From NCBI GenBank assembly GCA_028551475.1, contig CM052360.1, forward strand, positions 19,642,501 through 19,706,500: a stretch of DNA of 64,000 nucleotides. Reading direction: 5' to 3'. A program made the position numbers and the translations under genes. Positions 35,101 through 47,872 of the stretch are shown here, piece after piece. The notes below the pieces were generated by a model. That model searched no databases. It saw nothing but the letters and a program-made list of their open reading frames with translations, and was not told where the DNA came from. Position 1 is the first letter of the stretch, and each line of letters starts with the position of its first letter. The DNA is from Casuarina equisetifolia. Lineage: Eukaryota; Streptophyta; Magnoliopsida; Fagales; Casuarinaceae.

Positions 35101-35631
35101 TAGGACTTTAATAAGGTTAAAATATATAGGGATGTAAGAAACTAGCAACTTTATAATATCATTAATTGATATTATAATTTGCATATCTTTTACTTTCTTT
35201 AGCTTTTTTTTACACATTAATATATGAAAAATATTTATATGCATTTAACAACAAAATTTGTCATAGAAAAACATATCTTTTTCCAACATTTGTAACCAAA
35301 ATAATTCTTTTCAAAATAGCCTAGTAAATATAAGATGCCACAATTTTCCCTATGAGAATATTCTAGCATCAAATTCTCTTTAATAGAAATATTATGCAAT
35401 TAATATTTTCTCCTTTCCTTTTTATTGCTTAAGGAATATTCTTTTAGGACTTAAATAAGGTTGCAATATAAGGATGTATGAAACCGACTACTTTATAATA
35501 TTATTAATTGATACTATAATTTCCACACCTTTTACTTCCTTTAGCTTTATTTTACACATTAATATATGAAAAACATTCATATGCATTTAACAACAAAATT
35601 TGTCACAGCAAAACATATCTTTTTTCCAACA
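32160..35631 (-). mobile_element. 5' LTR of the minus-strand copia (family A), with insertions
   Basis: Adjoins the primer site at 32157. In LTR orientation it begins TGTTGGAAAAAAG (right end) and ends CCTAACA (left end). It is homologous to the solo LTRs at 51668-53408 and 54264-55894. It is lengthened by a nested solo LTR (32299-33936) and a 344-bp tandem duplication near its start. No genes. Confidence 0.8.
32299..33936 (-). mobile_element. solo LTR (gypsy family B) nested in copia LTR
   Basis: On the plus strand it runs from TGTTCGATGAAATT to AAAGTTATCA and is flanked by exact TGGTT on both sides (32294-32298 and 33937-33941). Removing it restores the family A LTR reading CATGGTGGTTTG. 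It is longer than its relatives because of extra sequence including a CCACCACATG-type run near 33150-33210. Confidence 0.9.
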
Positions 35632-35679
35632 CTTGTAACTAAAACAATTCTTTCCAAAAGTATAAATGCATATAAATGT
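34992..35679. repeat. 344-bp tandem duplication across an LTR edge
   Basis: Two copies with a 344-bp period share AGAAATATTATGCAA and TTCCAACA followed by TTGTAAC. The unit includes the start of the family A LTR and about 25 bases outside it. Confidence 0.85.
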
Positions 35680-38600
35680 TTTCAATCCTTAATCATTTTA
35701 CCTTATGCATGACATTTCATTTACAACTAAATTTTCTTTTCCTAGGTGTATATTAAATTTCAAAATCATAACCCATTAATTTTGATAACCATTTTCATTG
35801 GGCAAGCGTGGATATACATTGTCATTAAAGGAATTGAAAACTTTGTTAATTAGTTTGGACAATCAAATGGTTGCCAGGTAGACAATGCCTTTATTTTTAG
35901 ATTGCTACCACCAAGGTCATTAACTCATTTTCATAAGTTGATAAATTACAAATGATGACCATGGAGTTTTTGACTTGTAAAGACTATTGGTTTCTTTTTA
36001 TGAGAAAGAACTACTCCTATCCCTTCCCCAAATGTATCATATTAGATATTAAATGGCTTTGAGAAATTAGGTAGAGCTAGTATCAAGGCATTACTCAAAA
36101 CCTTATTAAGTTGGTTAAAAGCCATCTATGCCTTCTCATTCCAAAAAAACCTATATTTTTTTGTAACAAATTTGTTAATTGAGAGGCAACCTTTTCAAAA
36201 TTATGGATAAACCTTTGATAATACTAGCCAAGCTGAGGAAGCCCCTAAGAGCTTGGACATTAGTGGGTATAGGCCAATCTTGAATTGCCTTCATTTTGTC
36301 ATTACCCACCCTAATTCCAACTTTAGACATAGTATGTCCCAATAATTTCATCTTGACCTTAGCAAACTTGCACTTGCTCTCTTTTGGGAAAAGTTGTTGT
36401 GCATGCATAAAAAAGAATACTGCCCTCAAGTGATTCAAATGCTCTTCCATACATTGACTGTAAATCAATATGTCATAAAAAACCACCAATTTTTTGTTTT
36501 TTTGTTTTAAGAGGAAAGGTAAGAATACTAAGTTCATTAAAGCTTGAAAAGTGGAGGGCACATTCGTGAATCCAAAGGGCATTACTAGGAACTCACAATG
36601 CCCTTAATGAGTTTAGAATGTAGTTTAGTGCACATCTTCAAGATGCATTCACATTTGGTAATACCCAGATTGCAGATCTAATTTAGAGAAAATTCTTACA
36701 CCATGCAACTTATCCAATAATTCATCAATAGTAGGCATAAGGAAATAATCATTTATTATCTGACGGTTGAAGGCTTTGTAATCTATACATAAGCACCATG
36801 ATTTATCTTTTTTCTTGATCAATAAGACCGGCGATGAAAAAGCACTTGTGCTATTTTGGATAACCATTATCTTTAATAATTCTTCCACCATTTTCTCCAA
36901 TTTTGCCTTATGAAAGTGAGGATACTAGTATGGTTGTACTATCACCATCTTTTGTGGATCTTTAAGGATAATTCTATGGTTATATGTATGGTTAGGGGGG
37001 AAATCAATCAATTTACAAAATAAATCCTAAAATTCTCAAAGTAACACAAGTATTTGATCATCAAGTCATTATTGGTGCTTGTTAGACTTATTTTCCTCCA
37101 AAAACATAACCAATTACAAAAGCATTCCTCTTTTTTTCTTTTAGAATTTCCTTGCAAGCCAGACTTCCATCAATCATCTTTGGCTTAATAGTTGGTTGCC
37201 CTTATAACATTATGGATCACCTATGCATGAGGACTTCCATGTGCAGTTTAGAGAAATCCTATGTGATAGGACCAAGAATTACCAACCATTGTGCCCTTAA
37301 CACTATGTCCATCTTTTATAGTGGTATAATAAACAAATCTATTTTGAAGTGGGTCTATTGTTATTGAACTGACACATCTTTACATTGACCCTTGCTTGGA
37401 ATTTAGTTACCATTTGCTACCACGACTTTCATATGTAGGGTGTAGTTGACTTACATTTATGATTTATTAATTACTTCTTGGTTAATGAAATTATGGGAAC
37501 TTCTAGTGTCTATTAATACTCACATATGTTTTCTTTTCTCCACTAGTCTTCCTTTAATCTTCATGGTGCTAGGGGACATTGCTCCTTGTATGGAATGTAG
37601 AGAGATCTTAGGTGACTCCTTTACCAGTTTAGTTTCTTCCTAAATGTCTTTGACTTCTTATTCATCCTTTTATTCTTTAGAAGGATCCCTTCAAACAAAA
37701 ATAACCATTTAAACTTGTGGCTAGGGCTATACTTTTCATTATAATTTTAGCACAAACCTTTCACTTAATGTTCAAACATCTCTATTAGTGTTAATTGTTT
37801 AATAGGCATAGAATTTTTTTACTATAGGGGCCACATGAGGTGGAGTGTGGTGTGGTAACCCAATGTGCCCACTACAAGAGGTTACATTTCTCTATTCATA
37901 TAATCTAGCCAAACCCATGGCCATGGACAAATTTTATGGTCAACTTACTTGGACATCTATGTGTAATTGCTCTTTTAATCCCAATGTGAAACAACCCACT
38001 TGTTTCTTAGGAGAGAGATAGCTATATTTTAGTAGAAGTATGGAAAACTAGTTGAAATATTTCAAGACTAAGTTGGATAACTAAAGTTTAGTGAGTTCTC
38101 CAAAGAAACCTCTAAACTTAAAAGGTCCAAATCTTTCACAAAGTGTTTGAGTAAGGTTCTCCCATGTGGCTGGAAGTTTAAAATGTCTTCCAAATGTTAA
38201 TTGATACAATATCTACACTTCACCTTTTAAATTCCATGTAGCCAACATGACCTTTTCCTCCTCTGGCATGTTGTGATAAGTGAAATACTAATTGCATATA
38301 CAAAATTGGCCAAAAGGGTCTTTCATCCCATCATAACATGGAAAGTCCATTTTGATGGCTTGATTTCACCTCCATGGGCCATTAGCAACATTTGAAACTC
38401 TTTCGCTATTTGGATCTTTAGTAGTATCACTTTTAATGGCTAATGCTTCGAACATGTTTAAAGCTTGACTACCAATCAACATTTATAGCACCTCAGACAA
38501 TTCCATAAACCTTCAATTATTTTTAGCTTTCATAGGCTCTATTATTTGCTCCATTATGTCACTTAAATCCTAGATGGACCAATTTGGAATGATAAACTTT

Positions 38601-38750
38601 GATATTAGATTGCTAGGTACTCAAGTATTTGTGTGAGATATTAGGGAGTTCAGTTGTTGATCTTGTGGGGGTGTTAGACTTGGATTTCTTCTTTTACCTA
38701 TGTTGTTGTTGTTTCGATATGGCGTATAACAAAAATGAAACAACATTAAA
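35680..38750 (-). mobile_element. Ty3-gypsy polyprotein remnant
   Basis: Minus-strand reverse transcriptase is clear: PVLLIKKKDKSWCLCIDYKA and KLDLQSGYYQM at 36649-36900, then MPFGFTNVPSTFQALMN at 36530-36582. The active-site region is altered to VVFYDILIYS. Further left, LLGHTMSKVGI and IQDWPIPTNVQALRGFL mark the RT connection. Upstream in the reading direction, near 37490-37520, VLIDTRSSHNFI is a protease motif with Arg in place of the Gly of DTG. Gag-like sequence to about 38750 is heavily broken. No LTRs identified. Confidence 0.75.
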
Positions 38751-39370
38751 TGGGTTTAAAAATCTTAATAAGCAACATGGTAATGAGTGGGCATGATTTG
38801 CATATCAAAATTGAGAGAGGGTGTGGTATACTGAAACACAAGGAAGGCTCGGGGAAACATAGAAATGAATTTAAAGACAAAATAACTAGATAAGAAGGTG
38901 ATAAGGAGTAATAAAATAGAGGAATGAGTGTATAGCTCCTGTACCATTTCAATGGCCATGTGAACAAAAGAGGAAGAATGAGACAGAAGAGAAATAAGAG
39001 AAAGAAAATAACACAACCAAGAGGAGAAAGAATGAGAGACAATAATTTAAAAATGTAGATAGCACATAGTATTACTAAGTAATAAATAGAGGGAACATCA
39101 ACCTCTTAATGGACGTTTAAAAATATCATACTTACCCCTCCATTATTTCCATTTTATTTATAATGGCTATAACATATGCTAGTTACATGACCTATAATAT
39201 GGGTAACTACTAGTTAGATAATTTTGTAGCAACATTTGGAAACTACTATAACATTAAAAAACTCCTTTTTGTAACTACTAAATCCTATACTTGACACTTG
39301 GGAGTTGAGGTGGTGGTGTAAGTGGTGGTCTGTGCTACTTAGCACATTTAGTTTTTATAAGTACGTGGAG
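38751..39370. other. unassigned stretch between two retrotransposon remnants
   Basis: AT-rich, no coding signal. It may be leader or LTR of the minus-strand gypsy, but I found no matching repeat. Confidence 0.4.
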
Positions 39371-42300
39371 GTGTAACATTATCATATTGTTGAGATTGGT
39401 CTTGCCTTCCCCACTCACTCCTCGGTTCCTCTCTCTTTTTAGAAGTTTGCCTTTAAGATTGTTATCTTTTTCATTAATCACCTTCCTACTCCTGTTCTCG
39501 GTCAGCTTTCACCTTGGCAGACTCTCTTTCATTCTCCTTTTGATGTCTCCTGCCTTTGTGTCTTTGGTTGTGTTGTTTTCCCTCATCTCTGTGCTTATGC
39601 CCCACATAAGCTCGCTCTTCACTCTCGTCTCTATGTCTTCCTTGGCTACCCTCCTAGTTGTTAGGGTTATTGTTGCTATTGCCCTGAGACTTACCACTTC
39701 TATATTGCAGCTACTGGTTGCTTTGATGAGTCTCACTTTCCTTATGCCTATTCTCCTCCCTCTCCTTCCTTTTCCCACTCTTCCACTCCCATTCCTTTAC
39801 CTCTCCTTCCTCCATCTTCCCTTTTTGAGCCCCCCATTGTGGCTTCACCTCTTTTTCCCTCCTTCCACTTCTCCTTTTCCCACCTTTTCTCCATCCTCCC
39901 CCCTTTTGGCTCTGCATCTTCGACTATCTCCCTTTCCCCCACCCCTCTCACTCCTTATCACTTTATGGTTACTTGCTTGAAAGATGGGACTATTACCCAT
40001 CGCCTTCTCACTCGCTAGCAAACCTTGGCCCTTAGTGCCACTTCTCACCCCTTCCTTGAACCCACTTCCTTTTCCAAGGCCTCCCATGACCTTCATTGGT
40101 ACTCCACCATGGCCATTGAGTACACCACCCTTCTCATAACTATACTTGGGATCTTGTGCCTTTACCCTCTTATGCTCAACTTATTAGGTGCAAGTGGGTC
40201 TACAAAGTTAAACTTTGATATAATGGCTTGTTAGAATGGTATAAAGCCTACCTTATGGCTAAGGGCTTTCATCAGCAGTTGGGGATAGACTACATGAAGA
40301 CTTTCAGTCTAGTGGCTAAACTAGTCACCATTCACACTATTATTACCATGGTTTATTCTCGTGGTTGGAGCTTTCGCCAGCTCGATGTCTCTAATGCTTT
40401 TCTACATGGCACTTTACTTGAGGAAGTCTACACAGTCCAGCCTCTTGGTTTTTTGGATCCAACTCAGCCTTACCATGTTTGCTGTCTTCATCACTCTACG
40501 TATGGCCTTAAGTAGCCCCCCTATGCCTAGTATCAGCGACTCAGTACCTTCCTTACTTCTTTTGGATTCTATGTCTTTACCTCAGACACATCTTTGTTTC
40601 TACTTCACATTACTCACTACAGCTTTGTTTTACTTGTTTATGTTAATGATATTCTCCTCACGGGCTCTCCCAAGCCCCTGTTTATACTCTTCTTACAGCT
40701 ATGCATAAGGAATTCGCCATTAAGGATTTGGGTTCCTTTCATTATTTTCTTGGCATTGAGGCTTTCCACATTCCTCAAAGCCTTCTTCTTCATTAGGCCA
40801 AGTTTACTCATGAGATTCTTACTCATGCTTGCATGACAGATGCCCATGGTGTTCCTACTCCTTGCACCACTATTGAGCCTCTCTCTTAGTAGGCTAGCGA
40901 TCCTCTTCCAGATCCTCTTCTTTATAAGAGTATTATTGGTGCCTTACAATATCTCACTCTAACTTGCCTAGACATTACCTATGCAGTTAATTTGTTAGTT
41001 TCTTCATGCTCTAACCACTTTTCATTGGCAAATTATGAAGTAGATCCTTTGGTATTGACCACATGTGTATGTGTGTGTGTGTCCTTATCTTTTGAACTAT
41101 ATGCATTCCAAATAGATTCACATTAATATGCAATCTCTCAAAATCTTTAACCAAACCTTATATGGTTGCTTTTCATTCCTTTCTCCACTAATGTAAGCTA
41201 ATCATCTAATAAAAAATCAATAGGACTTTTATAAGCTTGTAATGTAAGGCTGGGCTAGGAGTAAGGTGAAAGTCATTTAGGCTTAATTCACCCATGAACA
41301 CATTACTTTCTAGGATCTCATCAAAAACTCTTGTCACTTTCTACCATCACTTTTCTTTTTCTTTTTTTTTTCGCAAATGATCTTTCTATCACCACTTCTC
41401 TCATCCTTTTTTTTTCCCAAAAATACTTTATTTCACTTGGATTTTGACACTCACAAAAGTCACAATCATGCTTGCAATAATAAAGTAAGTAGTAGGACTA
41501 GAAATGTAACCATTATAATCTTATCTTGCTGATGATATTCAACTACTATGCAAAAGCCAATTTTTGAACCTTGAGTGGCTTGAATTTGACAATAAGTAAT
41601 AAAAGAATTCCAATCTTGGACAGATGTTGCATTTCCCTTTTCTTTTTTTTTTCTCTTTTTTTTTTTGCATTCACAAAAGCAACATATTATGCTACATAAT
41701 CATTGCAATCAACATCCTTCCCCTCAACTTCTCTTCACTCAAATAGACTTATATCCTAAAAATCAATATGTTCAAGGGTGCGGGATGAAAAGATAATTTT
41801 TCAAAGGTTCAAAGGTATATATATATGTGGGTGTCATAAAAAAAATGGATAAAAATCAAGATTCAGCGGGGTGACTGATGATAAATAAATAGGGTTGTCT
41901 TGAAAGGCTCAAACAATCCAAAGAATGACCTAAATCACTTTTTCAATTAGATGCAGCATAGGATTTTGCTTAAAGAGGAAATCAAACAAATTCTAAGATT
42001 CAGATGAGATTTAAGAAAATCACATACTTCACATGAATATTTTCTAGAGATATACACAATTTAAAAAATGAAGGACTTTTAGCGCTTAATAGGTGGATCA
42101 ACATAATATAAATCACACTTAACTCACACCATAACTCTAGGTTTGAACAAAATCTATATCTTCCAAAGAATCACCAAGAATTCATAACATGGGATGTAAT
42201 CATGGCATAAAAAAAAATTTTAATCAAATTTAGTACAAAGGTTCTTTCCCTACACCTAAACTTGAATGAAACATTATCCTCAATGTAAAAACAAAAGAAA

Positions 42301-42471
42301 TCAATAATAAAGAAGGAATAAGAAAACTCCTTTGATTGTAGGTTGTCAAAATGAAGTTGTGATGAGCATATGGTGACAGCCTTCTAACCAAACTACTAAC
42401 AAAATACTTGGGCTGCCTCCCAAAAAGCGCTTACTTTATAGTTTTCAGCCAAACTATCCTCCACATGTTGC

Positions 42472-44109
42472 TCAAGGAGGATGAAACTCCAATAGTTTAG
42501 GAGATAGCTTATGTCGTTTGATTGTTGAGCATTCTTCAATAAGCACAACTATCTCATATACTTCAAACTTCCTTTTGTTCTCCAGTATCTCATTCAACAA
42601 TTTTGCACAACTAGATATTTGAACTGGAGTATCTGCAAAAGAAATGTTAATGTACAGTTTTAAAGATATATCAAGGAATTCTAAAAACTGCTTATCTTTT
42701 ACGCATTGCTGGAATTTGTGGGGAGATGGAGCTAAAGACATAAAGGGCATAGGATTTTCTGGAACAAGCTTGCTCCTAGGTGCCTCCTCAAGTTGTATAC
42801 TAACATCTTTATCATTATCTTTGAGACTCTCCTTGTCAACATAAACTTCTCCTACTTGCTTGCCACATGTTGGGGTTATTGCCTCTACGGTATCTTCAAG
42901 ACTTTTCTTTATATCACTAGGCAAAGGACCCTCATAATTCTCTAAGATCATACTAATGAGTTGACTCATCTGCACCTTTAATTTTTGAATTGAAGCTTTT
43001 TGTCTTTGAAAACTCGCTTCTTGATTATGAAATCTTACTTCAATCCTCTCTGTAAAGTTCTGTGTGGTGCTGGCCAGCTCATTAATCATGTCCTCATAGT
43101 TAGGTTTCATCTCTTCTGTTTGCCAAAATGTTGGTTGCGGTCTTATATCACTTGGGTTACTCTATGAAAAAGTTTGATGGTTGTGCCATCCCAGATTGTA
43201 TGTATTTGAGTAATAATCATTTTTTAACCTACTAGGAATTTCAACAAAATTAGCATAATCATTATAATGAGCATTAGGGTTACCTACTCGACATTCTGTG
43301 ATCTCATGTGCTCCACCAAAAAATTCATATTCTCTATTCTTTAGGCACACTTCCAATTCTGCATGTAAGTTGGTGAGGGTATCTACTTCATGGACTCCAC
43401 TTGCTTGATGCATTGGCAGTCTCTCAATAGACCATTGATAGTTATCAAATGCCATCTCCTCTAGAAAATTAAATGCCTCTTCTGGTGTTTTGCTATGTAA
43501 GTCTCCTCCTGTAACTGTATCAATTACACAACGAAGATTCATACTACACCCATTATAAAAAGTTTGTACCTGTAGCCACATGGGTAATCCATGATTTGGA
43601 CATATCCTTAAAAGTTCCTTGAATCTTTCCCAAGCTTCATATAATAATTCATCATTCATCTACTCAAAAGTGAAAATATCGTTATGCAATTTAGTAGATC
43701 TTGCAAAAGGAAAGAACTTACCAAGAAATTTCTGAGTCAAATCATCCCATGTAGTAATTAATCCTATAGGAAGTGAAAAGAACCAATTTTTAGCTGTATC
43801 TCTAAGAGAAAATGGAAATAGTTTCAACCTGATAACATCTTCTGTAACTTTATGATCTCCAATCATGTCATAGAATTCAAGGAATGCTTCAATGTGAGCA
43901 TTTGGATCCTCATTTGGTAGCCCACTATATTGCACAGATTTTTTAAGCATCTTGATGAGCACAGGCTTGATCTCAAAGTTATTTGCCTGAATTGCAGGCC
44001 TTTGAAAGCTTGTTGTGGCAATCCAAAATGATGGTGCATAATCTTTTAGCAGTCTACATGTACCATCATTGTTCTCTATCATTGTTGTAGGCCTTTGAAA
44101 GCTCAACAT
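42472..44109 (-). pseudogene. gypsy gag, one frame broken by two TAG codons
   Basis: A single frame spans 545 codons with stops only at 43660-43662 and 43162-43164. Family landmarks are NFEIKPVLIKMLKKSVQYSG, RLKLFPFSLRDTAKNWF, TTWDDLTQKFLGKFFP, then YEAWERFKELLRICPNHGLP and WLQVQTFYNG. The C-terminal part has LEFLDISLKLYINISFADTP and AKLLNEILENKRK, as in Athila/Tat gag. The first TAG sits where relatives have Gln (QMNDE), and both stops look like C-to-T or G-to-A changes. Confidence 0.85.
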
Positions 44110-44420
44110 AATTAAGAGTCTATCTTATCTTATGAAACAATTGTGGTGTTTGGATGAAAGCTATATTTTTCTTTGAATTGTTAAGTTGAGCAATTATGGG
44201 AAAATATCATGAAGGGGTTTTGTCTAAAACATATATTGTTTATTGCATTTGCTAGAGGACTAACAAAATGTTAAGTTTGGGGATTTAACAAAGACTTTTT
44301 TTTCTTTTAAGAAGAAAAATAAAGCAAAATAAAAAAAAATGAATTTTTTCTTTTCTTTTTTTTTACAGCAAAAAAAATGATTTTTTTTTGTTTTAACAAC
44401 TTTAAAAAATGTTTTTTTTC

Positions 44421-44560
44421 AAGAATTAAAAGAAACGATTTTTTCTTTCAAGAATTAAAAGAAACGATTTTTTCTTTCAAGAATTAAAAGAAATGATTTT
44501 TTTTTTCAAGAATTAAAATAAATGATTTTTTTTCAAGAATTAAAAATTAAAAAAAAAGAT
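44421..44560. repeat. 29-bp minisatellite in gypsy leader
   Basis: Five near-identical units containing AAGAATTAAAAGAAACGATT, with a 29-bp period, between the primer site and gag. Confidence 0.85.
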
Positions 44561-44665
44561 TTTTTTCTTAAAAGAAAATAAAAGCTAGATTAAACCTAGA
44601 AATCATTCAGTATTAATATTAATCAGCAGTAAAACAACCAATCCCCGGAAATAGCACTAAAAACT

Positions 44666-45938
44666 TGTTCAGTGAAATTTAGATGTAAGTGAACATGTCA
44701 AACAAGTAATATAATGATGAGAAAGATATCATCCCACAGAAATTGGTGATTACTAGACCAATTAATTACTAACAGTGAACAACTCTAAGAATTTATCTAG
44801 CAAATCAAATTGATAGATGATAGATTAACTAATTAAATCTAAGAAAACTAAATACAAGAAATATGTTAAAGCATATGATTTCACCATAATTACTATATAT
44901 TAATATTGATTATTTATGCTTGTAGGAGAGATAATATCTATGTGATGGCGGAATTTCCTAATTTATTTACTATCCTATGTTTAGGTATAGTAAACCTACT
45001 TAGTTTATTAATTCACTATATCTTTATATGTGAATTGAAACAAACCAAATGCATTAGGATCTATGAACATTCCTAATTTACATTAAAAGTCACACAAATA
45101 ATATGATATATGTCTATCCATATTTAATTTATGGTTACAAATTACAAGAAGCAACTGCATATCATCTCCTATCGATCTCAAACATGCAAATTAGATCATT
45201 CAAGTAGTAGCTAATCACTTAAAAGCATTAAACACAGTAATATGTAACTTCACATAAATAAAATATCTTGCAGAACATAATAATCATAAGATTCATACCA
45301 TTATAATTAGGTTACATCGTAGCTCTAACAAAAATAAACTAAAACATAAAGAAATAATGAGGAAGAATGGTAATAAGAAATAAAAAAGGCATCTTGAATC
45401 CAAGAACAAGAAGTCTATCACCCTTTTTGTCTTCTCTTCAAGAAAACCTTGAATTCTTGGCCTTTTTCTTGAGTTGTTCTTAATTTCCTCCTCCCCTTTC
45501 TTTTGCCTCTTCTCTTCTCTTAAATAGGGTTTAGGTTTAGACCTACTCTTATCTTAGTAGAACTGGGTTTTAGAGATCTAAAACAATTGGGTTTTAAACT
45601 TTTAATTTAATTAGGTTTTGAACTCCTAATTTAATTAGGCTTTGAACTCCTAATATGATTAGGTTTTCTAATTATTTAGAAAATCCAATAACAATAAAAT
45701 CTAATAACAATCATTTAAAGCCCAAGCCCATCTTGACTCTTTTGATCTTGATATTACGATTTTGCCACACAATAAGCATCAGGTTCTTCATGTTCATCCC
45801 TTTTCTCCTTGCCTCCTTGTGCTACATAAACAAGATAAATTTAGGTAAATAAAGAAGAGTTTAAATGTTTTCTCACAATTATTAAAGTTATTTATTGCCT
45901 AAAATAGGTAAAATAACTCTATAAAAATAAAGTTATCA
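44666..45938 (-). mobile_element. 5' LTR of the gypsy element (family B reference)
   Basis: On the plus strand it runs TGTTCAGTGAAATTT to AAAGTTATCA, with the primer site immediately inside. The two solo LTRs at 29599-30939 and 32299-33936 share its termini and body. Confidence 0.85.
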
Positions 45939-46479
45939 GGTATCTTGTAGACATTCCTCAGCATGGCCTCTACCTTACCTGTAGCCTTTCCACAGCTCTT
46001 CATACTTTCTCTGATGCTAGTTAGGCTAGTGATCATGATGATCGCCACTCTGTTGGTGGTTTCTGCATGTTCCTTGGCTAGAACCTCATTTCTTGGAGCT
46101 CTTGTAAACAACAGACTATTGCTCACTCTAGCATTAAGGCCAATTATAAATGTCTCATTGACATTGTTGCTAAGCTTATATGGATCAAGTATTTGCTCTG
46201 GGATCTTTGTGCTCTTCCTCTTCATCCCTGACCCTTTAGAGTGACAATCTCTTAACTCTTTGCTTGGCAGCTAAATCTATTTTTCATGCTCGCACTAAAC
46301 ACATTGAGATTGATTACCATTTTATTCGAGAGCACTTCCTCTGCGGTAAGCTTCACATTCAGTTCATTGCCTCTGTTGATCAACTTGTGGATATCTTCAC
46401 TAAAGGTCTCTCTACAATGTGTTTTCGATCCTTGCGGTCCAAGTTAACTATCCTTCTTAACCAATCTGCTTACGGGGGA

Positions 46480-46681
46480 TGTTGACACCTACCTTTACAC
46501 CGATCATGTCAGTTACTTGAGTACCTTATGTGGTCATAGGGGTACCCTCATCTGTACATGTTACTTGTATATGTCGTACACAAACTACACAATACAATGA
46601 ATAATATATAGAAGAAATTTTACCAGCTTCACCTACCTTCTATTCCAACTTACATTTTCTGGTCAGAAACTATTTTCTTCA
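46480..46681 (+). mobile_element. 3' LTR of the plus-strand copia
   Basis: Starts TGTTGACACC after the polypurine tract and ends at about TTTTCTTCA. Homology to the 20210 block starts within three bases, so the element inserted at that edge. The right end is placed by the TG...CA rule only. Confidence 0.6.
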
Positions 46682-46854
46682 ACTAATGCTTTAACTTTAT
46701 GAATAAGTATGAATTGCTAAATAGACTAACAAAACATAAACTTGTATCTATATCTCTTGCTTTTGTTTCAACGACATAAAAATGAACCTTTTTTTATGTC
46801 TTTTTCAATAAGTGAAAGGAAGAGGAAAGCAAATTTAGAAACCAACAAAAGGAT

Positions 46855-47872
46855 ATGGTTAACATCATTACTATGCCCTAGTTATTCTACAATGAATGGA
46901 ATGTTCAAGCATTCATTCTGTTAAGTCTCTTACTACAGGTCATTCTCATTCTGGTTAAGCTAATTAGAAAAATTATAAGTAATGGGTTTATAATATTTCT
47001 GATTTGGACTACTTACTTGATGGCTGATTGGGGTGCTACCTTTACAATTGGACTTATTTTCAGACATTGTGGCCAAGTTTAGAAAACTGGTGATAATCCT
47101 AAGATTCTTGCAATTTGGGCTCCATTTCTTTTGTTACACCTTGGTGGTCTCGATACTATAACTGCATTTTCTTTGGAGGATAATACTTTGGTGAAGGCAT
47201 TTATTTGATTTTGTCACACACGTGGCTACAACTTTAGTTGTCTTCTTTCAAGCCTTTTTTGGAAACAAGTTACGAGTGCCTATGTTTCTCCTTTGGTGCT
47301 TGAATCATCAAATATTTTGAGCATATGTGTGCTTTATTTCTTGCGAACCTGGATATATTCAGGAAATTGATGCTTAAAGAACCTGATCCAAGGATGAACT
47401 ATGCAAAGCTTGTGGAAGAATATGTTTCCAGGAAATATGTAGGGGAATTACTATTGCATCTATTGCATAGCATTTAGCCTTCCATCCTTTCCATTCCTTT
47501 TTGGGTTCTAACATTAATTCTATTTGAGTTGTGAGAAGAGTCCTTAAAGGAGAATTACTAGAAAAAGAATGTAAATTGGCTTATAAAGCAATCTATAAAA
47601 TAAAGACATATGTGAAACCTATTGATTTGAAGGGTGATAGATGTAAATATATACTAATTGATGGGTGTATACTTGCCAAAGAGCTTGAAAGCTTAAAAGA
47701 GAAGAAATGGGACCTAATAATTAAAGTTTGGGTGGAACTATTGTCTTATGCTACAAGTCACTTTAGGCCTAATACTCATGTTGCTCAACTAAGCAAAGGA
47801 GGGGAGCTTATCACCTTTGTTTGTATATTAATGGCTCATTTGGGTGTAGGGAATCAATTCACTAATAAATAA
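46855..47872 (+). pseudogene. DUF4220/DUF594 protein, broken copy 2
   Basis: From ATG 46855 the frame hits a TAG after eight codons (MVNIITMP). Relative to copy 1 it keeps the frame around FIIFLIWTTYLMADWGATF but carries its own lesions downstream. The diagnostic ILAIWAPFLLLHLGGLDTIT and the DUF594 tail (ELITFVCILMAHLGVGNQF) are clear. The last 113 codons are open to 47872. It is dead by different mutations from copy 1. Confidence 0.8.

Larger units (their letters stand above)
41056..45938 (-). mobile_element. Ty3-gypsy (Athila/Tat-like) gag element in copia RNase H
   Basis: An exact GGTAT target duplication (41051-41055 and 45939-45943) flanks TG...CA ends. Deleting the insert plus one GGTAT restores the copia frame ILWYLVDIPQHG. 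On the minus strand it has a 5' LTR (44666-45938), a primer site (TTTTTAGTGCTATTTCCGGG) of the kind seen in Athila/Tat elements, and gag (42472-44109). About 1.4 kb without coding sequence follows. Protease, RT and integrase are missing, and the left end does not match the LTR, so it is non-autonomous. Confidence 0.8.
39370..46681 (+). mobile_element. Ty1-copia element, 5'-truncated, split by a gypsy insertion
   Basis: Plus-strand pieces in order: end of integrase (FFINHLPTPVLG, VFGCVVFPHL, YAPHKLALHSRLYVFLGYPP) at 39430-39660; a Ser/Pro-rich linker; reverse transcriptase (LMAKGFHQQLGIDYMKTFS, QLDVSNAFLHGTLLEEVY) at 40228-40515; and LVYVNDILLTGS near 40630. RNase H stops at 41055, resumes at 45944 (LVDIPQHGLYLTC, HSVGGFCMFLG) and ends with HIEIDYHFIREH near 46300. 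A polypurine tract (ACGGGGGA) precedes the 3' LTR at 46480. Stops and frameshifts abound. The 5' LTR and gag are absent. Confidence 0.85.

Noticed and set aside
39387-39980. 197-codon Leu/Ser/Pro-rich plus-strand frame, apparently membrane-like
   Set aside because: The neighbouring frame encodes copia integrase and linker motifs (YAPHKLALHSRLYVFLGY), so the hydrophobic frame is a shadow.
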